Assembly (NCBI RefSeq): GCF_022023855.1
Contig: NZ_CP059450.1
Coordinates: forward strand, 1,376,001-1,440,000
Direction of reading: 5' to 3'
Length of the DNA: 64,000 bases
Source of the DNA: Azospirillum brasilense
GTDB taxonomy: Bacteria; Pseudomonadota; Alphaproteobacteria; Azospirillales; Azospirillaceae
Positions 17,269-25,178 of the stretch are shown here, piece by piece. Position numbers and translations under genes: made by a program. The notes beneath the pieces were generated by a model. That model was given only the letters and a program-made list of their open reading frames with translations. It was not told the DNA's origin and ran no database searches. Position 1 is the stretch's first letter. Every line of letters begins with the position of its first letter.

Positions 17269-18471
17269 TCACGCGAAGGCCTGGATGCCGGTGATGGCGC
17301 GGCCCAGGATCAGGGCATGGATGTCGTGCGTGCCCTCATAGGTGTTCACCGCCTCCAGGTTCATCACGTGGCGGATGACGTGGAACTCGTCGGCGATGCC
17401 GTTGCCGCCGTGCATGTCACGGGCGACGCGGGCGATTTCCAGAGCCTTGCCGCAGTTGTTGCGCTTGATGAGCGAGATCATCTCCGGCGCCGCCTTGCCC
17501 TCGTCGAGCAGGCGGCCGACCTGCAGCGCGGCCTGGAGGCCGAGCGCGATCTCCGTCTGCATGTTGGCGAACTTGAGCTGCGGGATCTGGTTCGCGGCCA
17601 GCGGGCGGCCGAACTGCTTGCGGTCGATCTGGTACTGGCGGGCGGCGTGGAAGCAGAACTCCGCCGCACCCATGGCGCCCCAGGCGATGCCGTAGCGGGC
17701 GCGGTTCAGGCAGCCGAAGGGACCGACGATGCCCTCGATGTTCGGCAGGCGGTTCTCCTCCGGCACGAAGACCTCGTCCATGACGATCTCGCCGGTGGCC
17801 GAGGCGCGGAGCGAGAACTTGCCCTCGATCTTCGGCGCCGACAGACCCTTCATGCCCTTTTCGAGCACGAAACCGTTGATCTTGCCCTCGTCGTTCTTCG
17901 CCCAGACGACGAAGACGTCGGCGACCGGCGAGTTGGTGATCCACATCTTCGCGCCGCTGACGATGTAGCCGTCCGCGACCTTCTTCGCGCGGGTCTTCAT
18001 GCCCGCGGGGTCGGAGCCGGCGTCCGGCTCGGTCAGGCCGAAGCAGCCGATCCACTCGCCGGTGGCGAGCTTGGGCAGGTATTTCTCGCGCTGGGCATCG
18101 CTACCGTAGGCGTAGATCGGGTGCATGACCAGCGAGGACTGCACCGACATGGCGGAGCGGTAGCCGCTGTCCACCCGCTCGACCTCGCGGGCGACCAGAC
18201 CGTAGGAGACGTAATTGACCCCGGCGCAGCCGTAGCCGTCGATCGTCGAGCCGAGGAAGCCCAGCTCGCCCATCTCGTTCATGATCTCGCGGTGGAAGAT
18301 CTCGTGCCGGTTGGCCTCGGTCACTCGCGGCAGCAGCTTGTCCTGGCAATAGCTGCGCGCGGCGTCGCGGATCATCCGCTCGTCCTCGGTCAACTGCTCG
18401 TCGAGAAGCAGCGGGTCTTCCCAGGCGAAGGAAGCGAGCTTGGCGGAGGCGGCTCCGGTCTTGGCGGCCAT
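17269..18471 (-). CDS. gcdH: Glutaryl-CoA dehydrogenase
   Basis: A 400-residue FAD acyl-CoA dehydrogenase that oxidises and decarboxylates glutaryl-CoA to crotonyl-CoA. The start at 18471 is chosen for its GGGAGA site; an upstream ATG at 18537 would add 22 residues. Family landmarks are CFGLTEPDAGSDPAGMKTRA, KMWITNSPVADVFVVWAK and the C-terminal NTYEGTHDIHALILGRA, with the catalytic glutamate at about residue 379. The close match of this last motif to GcdH, rather than to straight-chain dehydrogenases, plus the adjacent CoA-transferase and LysR genes, supports the name. Divergent from a gcdR-like regulator. Confidence 0.92.
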   Translation of the reverse strand: MAAKTGAASAKLASFAWEDPLLLDEQLTEDERMIRDAARSYCQDKLLPRVTEANRHEIFHREIMNEMGELGFLGSTIDGYGCAGVNYVSYGLVAREVERVDSGYRSAMSVQSSLVMHPIYAYGSDAQREKYLPKLATGEWIGCFGLTEPDAGSDPAGMKTRAKKVADGYIVSGAKMWITNSPVADVFVVWAKNDEGKINGFVLEKGMKGLSAPKIEGKFSLRASATGEIVMDEVFVPEENRLPNIEGIVGPFGCLNRARYGIAWGAMGAAEFCFHAARQYQIDRKQFGRPLAANQIPQLKFANMQTEIALGLQAALQVGRLLDEGKAAPEMISLIKRNNCGKALEIARVARDMHGGNGIADEFHVIRHVMNLEAVNTYEGTHDIHALILGRAITGIQAFA

Positions 18472-18553
18472 AATTGATGTCTCCCTAGGTCCGATGCGCC
18501 CCAACATGGCGCGGTCGCTTTCATGGTTCAAATACATTTATCAGGGGACTTTA

Positions 18554-18568
18554 ATATGATTCTCATAT
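18554..18568. promoter_or_regulatory. Candidate GcdR operator
   Basis: Perfect inverted repeat ATATGA-TTC-TCATAT with T-N11-A geometry (T55/A67), 11 bp before the LysR start codon and about 80 bp upstream of gcdH. Suits LysR autoregulation and activation of gcdHG. Confidence 0.6.
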
Positions 18569-18579
18569 AAGACACTGGC

Positions 18580-19497
18580 ATGGACCTGCGCCATCTCCGC
18601 CATTTCGTCGCCGTCGCCGAAGAGCTTCATTTCAGCCGCGCCGCCGCCCGGCTGGGCATCGGCCAGCCGCCGCTCAGCCAGTCGATCCAAGCACTCGAGG
18701 CCGAGCTGGGCGCCCGCCTGTTCGAGCGTACCAAACGCCGGGTCGAGCTGACCGAGCCGGGGCAACTCCTTCTCGGCGAGGCGCGGGAGATCCTGGCGCG
18801 GGCGGAGCGCGCAGCCGTGCTGACCCGCCGCGCCGCCAAGGGCGAGGTCGGCGAACTGCGCGTCGGCTTCACCGCGGCGGCCCCCTTCCTGCCGATGGTG
18901 CCGCGGATCATCGACGCCTACCGCCGCGCCCACCCCGACGTGCATCTGACACTGGTCGAACTGCCGTCCAAGCAGCAGTTGACGGCGCTGGCCGACCGCC
19001 GGCTCGACGTCGGCTTCATCCGGGAGCCGCGCTTCGTCCCTGAGCCCGAGTCCTTCCGCTTCCACGACGTGGTGCGGGAGCCGCTGCTGGCGGTGATGCG
19101 CGCCGACCATCCGCTGGCCGGGCGGGAGGTCGTGCCGCTGGCCGCGCTGCGCGACGAGCCCTTCGTCTTCTACCCCGCCGATTTCGGCACCAGCACGCAC
19201 GAGCAGGTCTTCGCGCTGTGCGCCGCCGCCGGATTCCGCCCCAACGTGACCCAGGACGCGCGGGAAGCCTTCACCATCATCGGGCTGATCGCCGCCGGGC
19301 TGGGCGTGTCGATTCTGCCCGGCCAGCTTCGGCAGGTGGCACTGGAAGGTGTGGTGTACCGGCCGCTCGACACGCCGGACGCCGTCACCACCCTGCAACT
19401 GGCCCAACGCAGCAACGAAAGTTCGCCCCTGGTGAAAAAATTCACCGGCCTCGTGGAGCGGATCGTTCCTTTTGTTCCGCCCATCCCCGGCGCATGA
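18580..19497 (+). CDS. gcdR: LysR-family regulator, probable glutarate-responsive GcdR
   Basis: A 305-residue LysR protein. The N-terminal HTH (MDLRHLRHFVAVAEELHFSR, then GIGQPPLSQSIQALE) belongs to the BenM/CatR-like branch, followed by an effector domain (about 90-295). It is divergently transcribed from gcdH with a 108-bp gap containing a symmetrical site. By analogy with pseudomonads it would activate gcdHG in response to glutarate. The gene symbol rests on context; the effector has not been shown. Confidence 0.82.
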   Translation: MDLRHLRHFVAVAEELHFSRAAARLGIGQPPLSQSIQALEAELGARLFERTKRRVELTEPGQLLLGEAREILARAERAAVLTRRAAKGEVGELRVGFTAAAPFLPMVPRIIDAYRRAHPDVHLTLVELPSKQQLTALADRRLDVGFIREPRFVPEPESFRFHDVVREPLLAVMRADHPLAGREVVPLAALRDEPFVFYPADFGTSTHEQVFALCAAAGFRPNVTQDAREAFTIIGLIAAGLGVSILPGQLRQVALEGVVYRPLDTPDAVTTLQLAQRSNESSPLVKKFTGLVERIVPFVPPIPGA

Positions 19498-19676
19498 GCG
19501 GCGACTCGGGAAAAATCGCCGTTCCGGACCCCAAACCTCCCAAAGTCTGGGTTTTCAAGAGGTCAAGGAAGGAGCAAACTCCCGTCCAAACCGCGTGCAC
19601 GGCCTTCGCAGATGCACAAAATTTCGTCAGACCGATGCCGAACCGTTGAATTGATCACAATGCGAGCATCGGGCTT

Positions 19677-19692
19677 GTCGAATTTATTAAAC
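19677..19692. promoter_or_regulatory. Candidate operator upstream of importer operon
   Basis: GTCGAAT-TT-ATTAAAC, an imperfect copy (5 of 7 in the left arm, 7 of 7 in the right) of the perfect palindrome at 25121-25136 in the XRE-cupin/gabD gap. Both are followed by a GGGTA-containing tail. It lies about 90 bp before the ABC ATPase start. Confidence 0.6.
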
Positions 19693-19783
19693 GGGTATAC
19701 CGTCTGGCCCATTGCATAGGTCCTGTGTCGGGAACGCAACCCTGACCTGGGACCTCGCTCGGGACACCTCGGACGGGGGGAGG

Positions 19784-20896
19784 ATGATGGACGGCGGCAT
19801 GGTCACGACCGCACAGGCACTGGTGCGCTTCGTCGGGGTCCAGAAGACCTATGACGGCGAACACCTCGTGGTGAAGAACCTCGACCTCGACATCAAGAAG
19901 GGCGAGTTCGTCACCCTGCTCGGCCCTTCGGGCTCGGGCAAGACGACCACGCTGATGATGCTGGCCGGCTTCGAGGTCCCCACCCACGGCGAGATTTATC
20001 TCGCTGACCGGCCGATCAAGAACATGCCGCCGCACAAGCGCGACATCGGCATGGTCTTCCAGAACTACGCGCTGTTCCCCCACCTGACGATCGAGGAGAA
20101 CGTCGCCTTCCCGCTGACCGTGCGCAAGATGCCGCGGTCCGAGGTGAAGGAGCGGGTGCGCTCGGCGCTGCGCATGATCAAGCTGGAGAACTTGGCGCAC
20201 CGCCATCCCGGCCAGCTGTCGGGCGGCCAGCAGCAGCGCGTGGCGTTGGCCCGCGCGCTGGTCTTCAACCCGCAGCTCGTCCTCATGGACGAACCGCTGG
20301 GCGCGCTGGACAAGCGGCTGCGCGAGCACATGCAGCTCGAGATCAAGCAGCTGCACGAGACGATGGGCATCACCGTCGTCTACGTCACGCACGACCAGAG
20401 CGAGGCGCTGACCATGTCGGACCGCATCGCGGTGTTCAACGACGGCATCGTGCAGCAGATCGACAAGCCGGACGCGCTGTACGAACGCCCGGTCAACAGC
20501 TTCGTCGCCAACTTCATCGGCGAGAACAACGTGCTGAGCGGCACCGTCGAGAATATCGAACAGGGCTTCTGCCGCGTGGCGCTGGCGTCGGGCGGCTCGG
20601 TCGTGGCCCAGGCGATCAACGTCGCCGGTGCCGGAGCTGCCACCGCGCTGTCGGTCCGGCCGGAGCGCATCAGCATCCTGACCGACGGGCAGGCCCCGGA
20701 CGGCATGAACGCCCTGCCCGCCCATGTCCAGGACACCATCTATCTCGGCGACCACGCGCTGGCCGTGCTGAAGGTCGCCGGCAACGGGGAATTCATGGTC
20801 AAGCTGCCGCCGGGCGCCCACGCGGGCCTCAGCCACGGCCAGAGCGTGTCCATCGGCTTCCGCCCCGAGGACTGCCGGGCGCTCGATCCCGTGTGA
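19784..20896 (+). CDS. ABC transporter ATPase, PotA-like (polyamine/GABA/5-aminovalerate type)
   Basis: About 370 residues. Walker A (GPSGSGKTTT), Q-loop (VFQNYALFP), ABC signature (LSGGQQQR), Walker B (LVLMDEPLGALD) and H-loop (VTHDQSEA) are all present, with a C-terminal TOBE domain (about 290-365). This is the PotA/spermidine-putrescine class. Start choice is uncertain among 19784, 19787 and 19799; GGGGGGAGG abuts the first. It leads an operon with a binding protein and two permeases, beside gabD/gabT-type genes and downstream of a palindrome shared with the gabD promoter. Confidence 0.88.
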   Translation: MMDGGMVTTAQALVRFVGVQKTYDGEHLVVKNLDLDIKKGEFVTLLGPSGSGKTTTLMMLAGFEVPTHGEIYLADRPIKNMPPHKRDIGMVFQNYALFPHLTIEENVAFPLTVRKMPRSEVKERVRSALRMIKLENLAHRHPGQLSGGQQQRVALARALVFNPQLVLMDEPLGALDKRLREHMQLEIKQLHETMGITVVYVTHDQSEALTMSDRIAVFNDGIVQQIDKPDALYERPVNSFVANFIGENNVLSGTVENIEQGFCRVALASGGSVVAQAINVAGAGAATALSVRPERISILTDGQAPDGMNALPAHVQDTIYLGDHALAVLKVAGNGEFMVKLPPGAHAGLSHGQSVSIGFRPEDCRALDPV

Positions 20897-20991
20897 TCGG
20901 CCGCACCCGTCCGTCCGGTCTCTCCGGGAGGGGGGGCCGGGGGCGCGCAACACCTCCTGACGCAACCACACATAATGAAGGAACGGGGACG

Positions 20992-22038
20992 ATGTCGAAG
21001 CTTAAGGTGGCAGTTGGGTTCCTTGCGACGTTCACCGCAGGTGTGGCGCTGGCCACCGCCGCGCAGGCCCGCGACCTGACGGTCGTGTCCTGGGGCGGCG
21101 CCTATCAGGAAGCCCAGAAGAAGGTCTATTTCGAGCCGTTCAAGAAGGCCGGCACCCCGATGAACGACGAGTCCTGGGACGGCGGCATCGGCGTGCTGCG
21201 CGCCAAGGTCCAGGGCGGTGCGGCGACCTGGGACGTCGTCCAGGTGGAGAGCGAGGAACTGGCCGTCGGTTGCGAAGAGGGCCTGTTCGAGACGATGGAG
21301 TTCAACCGGATCGGCGGCGAGCAGGCCTATTTGCCGCAGACCGTCGATGCCTGCGGCGTCGGCGCGATCGTGTACGACTTCGTGCTCGGCTACGACAAGG
21401 ACAAGCTGAAGGACGCGCCGAAGAGCTGGGCCGACTTCTTCGACACCACCAAGTATCCGGGCAAGCGCGGCCTGCGCCAGGGCGCCAAGACCACGCTGGA
21501 AATCGCCCTGATGGCCGACGGCGTCGCGCCGAAGGACGTCTACAAGGTTCTGGGCACCGAAGAGGGCCTGGAGCGCGCCTTCAAGAAGCTGGACACCATC
21601 AAGAACGACATCGTCTGGTGGAAGGCCGGCGCGCAGCCGCCGCAGTTGCTGGCCTCGGGCGAGGTGGCGATGACGTCCGTCTACAACGGCCGCATCGACG
21701 CCGCAAACAAGGCCGAGAAGAAGAACTTCGGCATGGTCTGGAACGGCGCGCTCTACACCATCGACAGCTGGGTGATCCTGAAGGGCAGCCCGAACAAGGA
21801 AGCCGCCTACAAGTTCCTCGACTTCGTCGGCAAGGCGGAGAACCAGGCCAAGCTGTCCGAGAACATCGCCTACGGCACCTCCAACAAGGACGCCCCGTCC
21901 AAGCTGGCGCCCGCCGTCCTGAAGGACCTGCCGACCGCTCCGGACAACATGAAGAACGCGGTCGAGATCAGCGTCCCCTTCTGGCTGGAGAACATCGACC
22001 GCCTGACCGAGCGCTTCAACAAGTGGGCGGCGAAGTAA
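20992..22038 (+). CDS. Periplasmic binding protein, PotD/PotF-like
   Basis: A 348-residue extracellular solute-binding protein (family 1 type). A Sec signal peptide (MSKLKVAVGFLATFTAGVAL, cleavage near AQA-RDLTV) precedes a DLTVVSWGGAYQEAQKKVYF start typical of ABC binding proteins for polyamines and related amines. AAGGA and GGGGA lie upstream of the ATG. No lipobox cysteine is seen, so it should be soluble in the periplasm. It delivers ligand to the PotB/PotC-like permeases encoded downstream. The probable ligand, 5-aminovalerate, GABA or putrescine, is inferred from the catabolic genes nearby. Confidence 0.88.
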   Translation: MSKLKVAVGFLATFTAGVALATAAQARDLTVVSWGGAYQEAQKKVYFEPFKKAGTPMNDESWDGGIGVLRAKVQGGAATWDVVQVESEELAVGCEEGLFETMEFNRIGGEQAYLPQTVDACGVGAIVYDFVLGYDKDKLKDAPKSWADFFDTTKYPGKRGLRQGAKTTLEIALMADGVAPKDVYKVLGTEEGLERAFKKLDTIKNDIVWWKAGAQPPQLLASGEVAMTSVYNGRIDAANKAEKKNFGMVWNGALYTIDSWVILKGSPNKEAAYKFLDFVGKAENQAKLSENIAYGTSNKDAPSKLAPAVLKDLPTAPDNMKNAVEISVPFWLENIDRLTERFNKWAAK

Positions 22039-22066
22039 GCCGCTTCAGTCTCTGAGTGGTTGCGAC

Positions 22067-22156
22067 GGGCCCCCACCCCGGCCCTCCCCCGCTTCGCAGG
22101 GGAGGGAGATTGGTCCCCTCCCCTGCGTCAGCGGGGGAGGGTTAGGGTGGGGGCCC
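22067..22156. repeat. 90-bp nested palindromic element between importer genes
   Basis: Outer perfect arms GGGCCCCCACCC (22067-22078) and GGGTGGGGGCCC (22145-22156) enclose inner GGGAGGG/CCCTCCC-type hairpins. It lies in the 167-bp gap between the binding protein and first permease genes and may stabilise the upstream mRNA segment. Confidence 0.75.
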
Positions 22157-22205
22157 ACCTCGACCACCGCACACGTCTCTACCGCATTTTCGAAGTAGGC
22201 CGCCC

Positions 22206-23468
22206 ATGACAGCCGCGTTCGTCGCCGGCGCCGATGCGTCGTCCGAGGTGCCTCTCAAGCGCCGTCTGAAACGGGCGGAGCGGACGCGCCGGCTCAAGGC
22301 CCTGGCGCTGATCCTGCCGCTCCTCCTCTTCCTGCTCTTCACCTTCCTCGGTCCCATCGCCGGCATGCTCTGGCGGTCGGTCGACGACTGGGAGGTGCGT
22401 CAGGTCATGCCCCACACCGTCGCGGCCCTGGCCGACTGGGACGGCAAGGACGTTCCGGGCGAGCCGGCCTTCGCCGCGCTGGCGGGCGACATCCGCACGG
22501 CGCGCGACGCCGGCACCGTCGCCATCGCGTCCAAGCGGCTGAACTACGCGCTGAACGGCTTCCGCACCATCATGTCGGGCACCGCGCGCAACCTGAAGAC
22601 CCTGCCGGAGCCGGGCACCGCCAAGGACACGCTGATCGGCATCAACCCGGCCTGGGGCGAACGCGCCACCTGGGCGGCGATCAAGGGCGCCAGCGGGCCG
22701 CTCACCAGCTTCTACCTGCTGGGCGCGCTGGACCTGACGCGCAACCTGGACGGCGCCATCGTCGCCGCCCCCGAGGAGCAGGCGATCTACCGCGACGTCT
22801 TCGGGCGCACCTTCACCATCAGCTTGGGCGTGACGGTCCTCTGCCTGATCCTGGGCTTCCCGGTCGCCTACATGCTGGCGACGCTGCCCACGGGCCAGTC
22901 GAACGTCCTGATGATCTTCGTGCTGCTGCCCTTCTGGACCTCGCTTCTGGTGCGCACCTGCGCCTGGATCGTCGTGTTGCAGAGCGAGGGCATCGTCAAC
23001 GACAGCCTGCGCTGGATCGGCCTGATCGACGAGCCGCTGCGGCTGATCTACAACCGCTTCGGCGTCTACGTGGCGATGACGCACGTCCTGCTGCCCTTCA
23101 TGATCCTGCCGCTCTACAGCAGCATGCGGTCGATCTCCCCGGCCTACATGCGGGCCGCGGCGTCGCTGGGCGCCTCGCCGGTTACCGCCTTCCTGCGCAT
23201 CTACCTGCCGCAGACCGTGCCCGGCATCGGGGCGGGCAGCCTGCTCGTCTTCATCCTGGCCATCGGCTACTACATCACGCCGGCCCTGGTGGGCGGCGCC
23301 GCCGACCAGATGATCAGCTACTTCATCGCCTTCTACACGACGGAAACCGTCAACTGGGGTCTGGCCTCGGCGCTGGGTGCCGTGCTTCTGCTGGCCACGC
23401 TGCTGCTGGCCGTCGTCTACGGAAAGCTGGTCCACGGCCAGCAGGTCACGGGAGGGATGAAGAATTGA
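22206..23468 (+). CDS. ABC permease, PotB-like, with long periplasmic insertion
   Basis: A 420-residue inner-membrane permease. After the first helix (about 30-57) comes a roughly 140-residue soluble segment containing NYALNGFRTI and NPAWGERATW. The standard binding-protein-dependent permease core follows (about 198-410), with the EAA-like loop RAAASLGASPVTAFLRIYLPQ. Typical PotB proteins are near 280-310 residues, so the insertion is notable; related long permeases occur in alphaproteobacterial amine importers. Its stop overlaps the TTG start of the next gene. Confidence 0.87.
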   Translation: MTAAFVAGADASSEVPLKRRLKRAERTRRLKALALILPLLLFLLFTFLGPIAGMLWRSVDDWEVRQVMPHTVAALADWDGKDVPGEPAFAALAGDIRTARDAGTVAIASKRLNYALNGFRTIMSGTARNLKTLPEPGTAKDTLIGINPAWGERATWAAIKGASGPLTSFYLLGALDLTRNLDGAIVAAPEEQAIYRDVFGRTFTISLGVTVLCLILGFPVAYMLATLPTGQSNVLMIFVLLPFWTSLLVRTCAWIVVLQSEGIVNDSLRWIGLIDEPLRLIYNRFGVYVAMTHVLLPFMILPLYSSMRSISPAYMRAAASLGASPVTAFLRIYLPQTVPGIGAGSLLVFILAIGYYITPALVGGAADQMISYFIAFYTTETVNWGLASALGAVLLLATLLLAVVYGKLVHGQQVTGGMKN

Positions 23469-24295
23469 GCGACAACCACGCCCCCCGCACCGCCAGCCAG
23501 CGCGTCGCCTGGATCACCACCGTGGTCGTCGCCTCGCTGGTGCTGGTCTTCCTGATGGCGCCGATCCTCGCGATCATGCCGCTGTCCTTCAGCTCCGGCT
23601 CCTACCTGACCTACCCGCTGCCCGGCTTCTCGCTGCGCTGGTACGAGGATTTCCTGAACTCCCCGCGCTGGGTGTCGTCGCTGAAGAACAGCGTCATCAT
23701 CGGGGTGGCCTCGACCATCCTGTCGATGGTGCTGGGCACGCTCGCCTCGCTCGGCCTCGCCCAGTGGAAGAGCAAGTTCAAGCCGCTGGTGCTGGCCATC
23801 GTGCTGTCGCCGGTGGTGGTGCCAGGCGTCATCACCGCGGTCGGCCTGTACTTCTTCTTCGCGCCGCTGGGCCTGACCGGCAGCTACGCCGGCCTGATCC
23901 TGGCGCATACCGCGCTGTCCACGCCCTTCGTGGTCATCACGGTCAGCGCGACGCTGCAGAGCTTCGACATGAATCTGGCGCGGGCCGCGGCCTCGCTCGG
24001 CGCCTCGCCGATCTACGCCTTCCGCCGGGTGATCCTGCCGCTGATCCTGCCGGGTCTGGCCTCGGGCGCCCTGTTCGCCTTCGCCACCAGCTTCGACGAG
24101 GTGGTGGTGGTGCTGTTCATGGCGGGTCCGGAGCAGCGCACCCTGCCGCGCGAGATGTTCAGCGGCATCCGCGAGAACATCAGCCCGACCATCACGGCGG
24201 CGGCGGTGATCCTGACGACCATCTCGGTCATCCTGCTCGCCACGCTGGAGGCACTGCGCCGCCGCAACGAGCGGCTCAAGGGCAACCTGCGCTGA
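23465..24295 (+). CDS. ABC permease, PotC-like
   Basis: A 276-residue inner-membrane permease with six predicted helices and the EAA loop RAAASLGASPIYAFRRVILP. The start is TTG at 23465, overlapping the upstream stop as TTGA, with GGAGG placed 10 bp upstream inside the preceding gene; this implies translational coupling. It pairs with the PotB-like protein to form the import channel energised by the PotA-like ATPase. A nested palindromic repeat follows the stop codon and may end or stabilise the transcript. Confidence 0.88.
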   Translation: MSDNHAPRTASQRVAWITTVVVASLVLVFLMAPILAIMPLSFSSGSYLTYPLPGFSLRWYEDFLNSPRWVSSLKNSVIIGVASTILSMVLGTLASLGLAQWKSKFKPLVLAIVLSPVVVPGVITAVGLYFFFAPLGLTGSYAGLILAHTALSTPFVVITVSATLQSFDMNLARAAASLGASPIYAFRRVILPLILPGLASGALFAFATSFDEVVVVLFMAGPEQRTLPREMFSGIRENISPTITAAAVILTTISVILLATLEALRRRNERLKGNLR

Positions 24296-24315
24296 GCCTC
24301 ATTCTGGGGAATTCA

Positions 24316-24433
24316 ACCCTCTCCCCTCTGGGGAGAGGGTGGCCCGAAGGGCCGGTGAGGGGGTTGCGCGTCGCGGTACGTCCGGCAACAGCGCAACCCC
24401 TTCACCCTACCCCTCTCCCCAGAGGGGAGAGGG
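24316..24433. repeat. Nested palindromic repeat after the permease gene
   Basis: CTCTCCCC-TCT-GGGGAGAG (24319-24339 region) and its mirror (24411-24431) flank near-perfect inner arms, GGTGAGGGGGTTGCGC (24354-24369) against GCGCAACCCCTTCACC (24391-24406). Same plan as 17126-17256. It sits between convergent genes and could also act as a bidirectional terminator. Confidence 0.78.
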
Positions 24434-24453
24434 AACGGACTATGAAGAGGGAA

Positions 24454-25038
24454 TTACAGGTACGGCGGGGTGCAGGCGCTGATGATTTCGCATTCCTCGT
24501 CGCCGAGGTTGCGGAAGCGGTGCGGGATGCGGCTGTCGAACAGATAGGCGTCGCCGGGGCCGAGGATTTCCTTGCGGTCGCCGACCGTCAGCTCGATCCG
24601 GCCCTTGATGACGATGCCGCCCTCCTCCGATTCGTGCTGGAGCATGGTGCGGCCACCGGTGTCGGCGCCGGGGGCGTATTTCTCATGCAGCACCTGGAGG
24701 TTGCGGCCGCGCAGGTCGCCCACCTGCCGGAAGGAGATGGAGCCGACCCGGCTCTTCACCAGCCCGGTCAGCTCGACCAGATCGCCGCCCTTGAAGAAGA
24801 TCTGCTCGCGCGGCGGCAGGTCGTCGGAGGAGAAGAACTCCGCCAGGGTCATCGGAATGCCCTGGAGCACCTTGCGCAGCGAGGAGACGGACGGGCTGCA
24901 CCGATTCTGTTCGATGAGCGAGATGGTGCCGTTGGTCACGCCCGCCCGTTGCGCCAACTGGCGCTGGGACAGGGCGTGCGCTTCGCGAACCTGCTTCAGG
25001 CGCGCGCCCACGTTGAAATCGACAGCGTCCACATCCAT
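24454..25038 (-). CDS. XRE-family regulator with cupin domain (PuuR-like)
   Basis: A 194-residue regulator. The N-terminal lambda-repressor-type HTH (ARLKQVREAHALSQRQLAQR, then GVTNGTISLIEQNRCSPS) is joined to a C-terminal cupin_2 barrel (about 115-190, with GGIVIKGRIELTVGD and PGDAYLFDSRIPHRF). This is the PuuR class that represses putrescine/GABA catabolism genes. It is divergent from gabD, with a perfect 16-bp palindrome in the gap and a related copy before the importer operon. It probably controls both. Confidence 0.88.
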   Translation of the reverse strand: MDVDAVDFNVGARLKQVREAHALSQRQLAQRAGVTNGTISLIEQNRCSPSVSSLRKVLQGIPMTLAEFFSSDDLPPREQIFFKGGDLVELTGLVKSRVGSISFRQVGDLRGRNLQVLHEKYAPGADTGGRTMLQHESEEGGIVIKGRIELTVGDRKEILGPGDAYLFDSRIPHRFRNLGDEECEIISACTPPYL

Positions 25039-25120
25039 GGATCGGTTCCTCGCTCCTGACCGGAAGGCATACCGGATTCGCGTGTGTGCGTCATCAAAAA
25101 CTCAACACCCGATTAGGGTT

Positions 25121-25136
25121 GTTTAATTTATTAAAC
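25121..25136. promoter_or_regulatory. Candidate XRE-cupin operator in gabD promoter
   Basis: Perfect inverted repeat GTTTAAT-TT-ATTAAAC in an AT-rich stretch, 42 bp before gabD and 82 bp before the divergent regulator. An imperfect copy at 19677-19692 precedes the ABC importer. Confidence 0.65.
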
Positions 25137-25178
25137 ATGGGTACGCTCCCGTCACATCGCAAATCGAGGCTGATTCCC

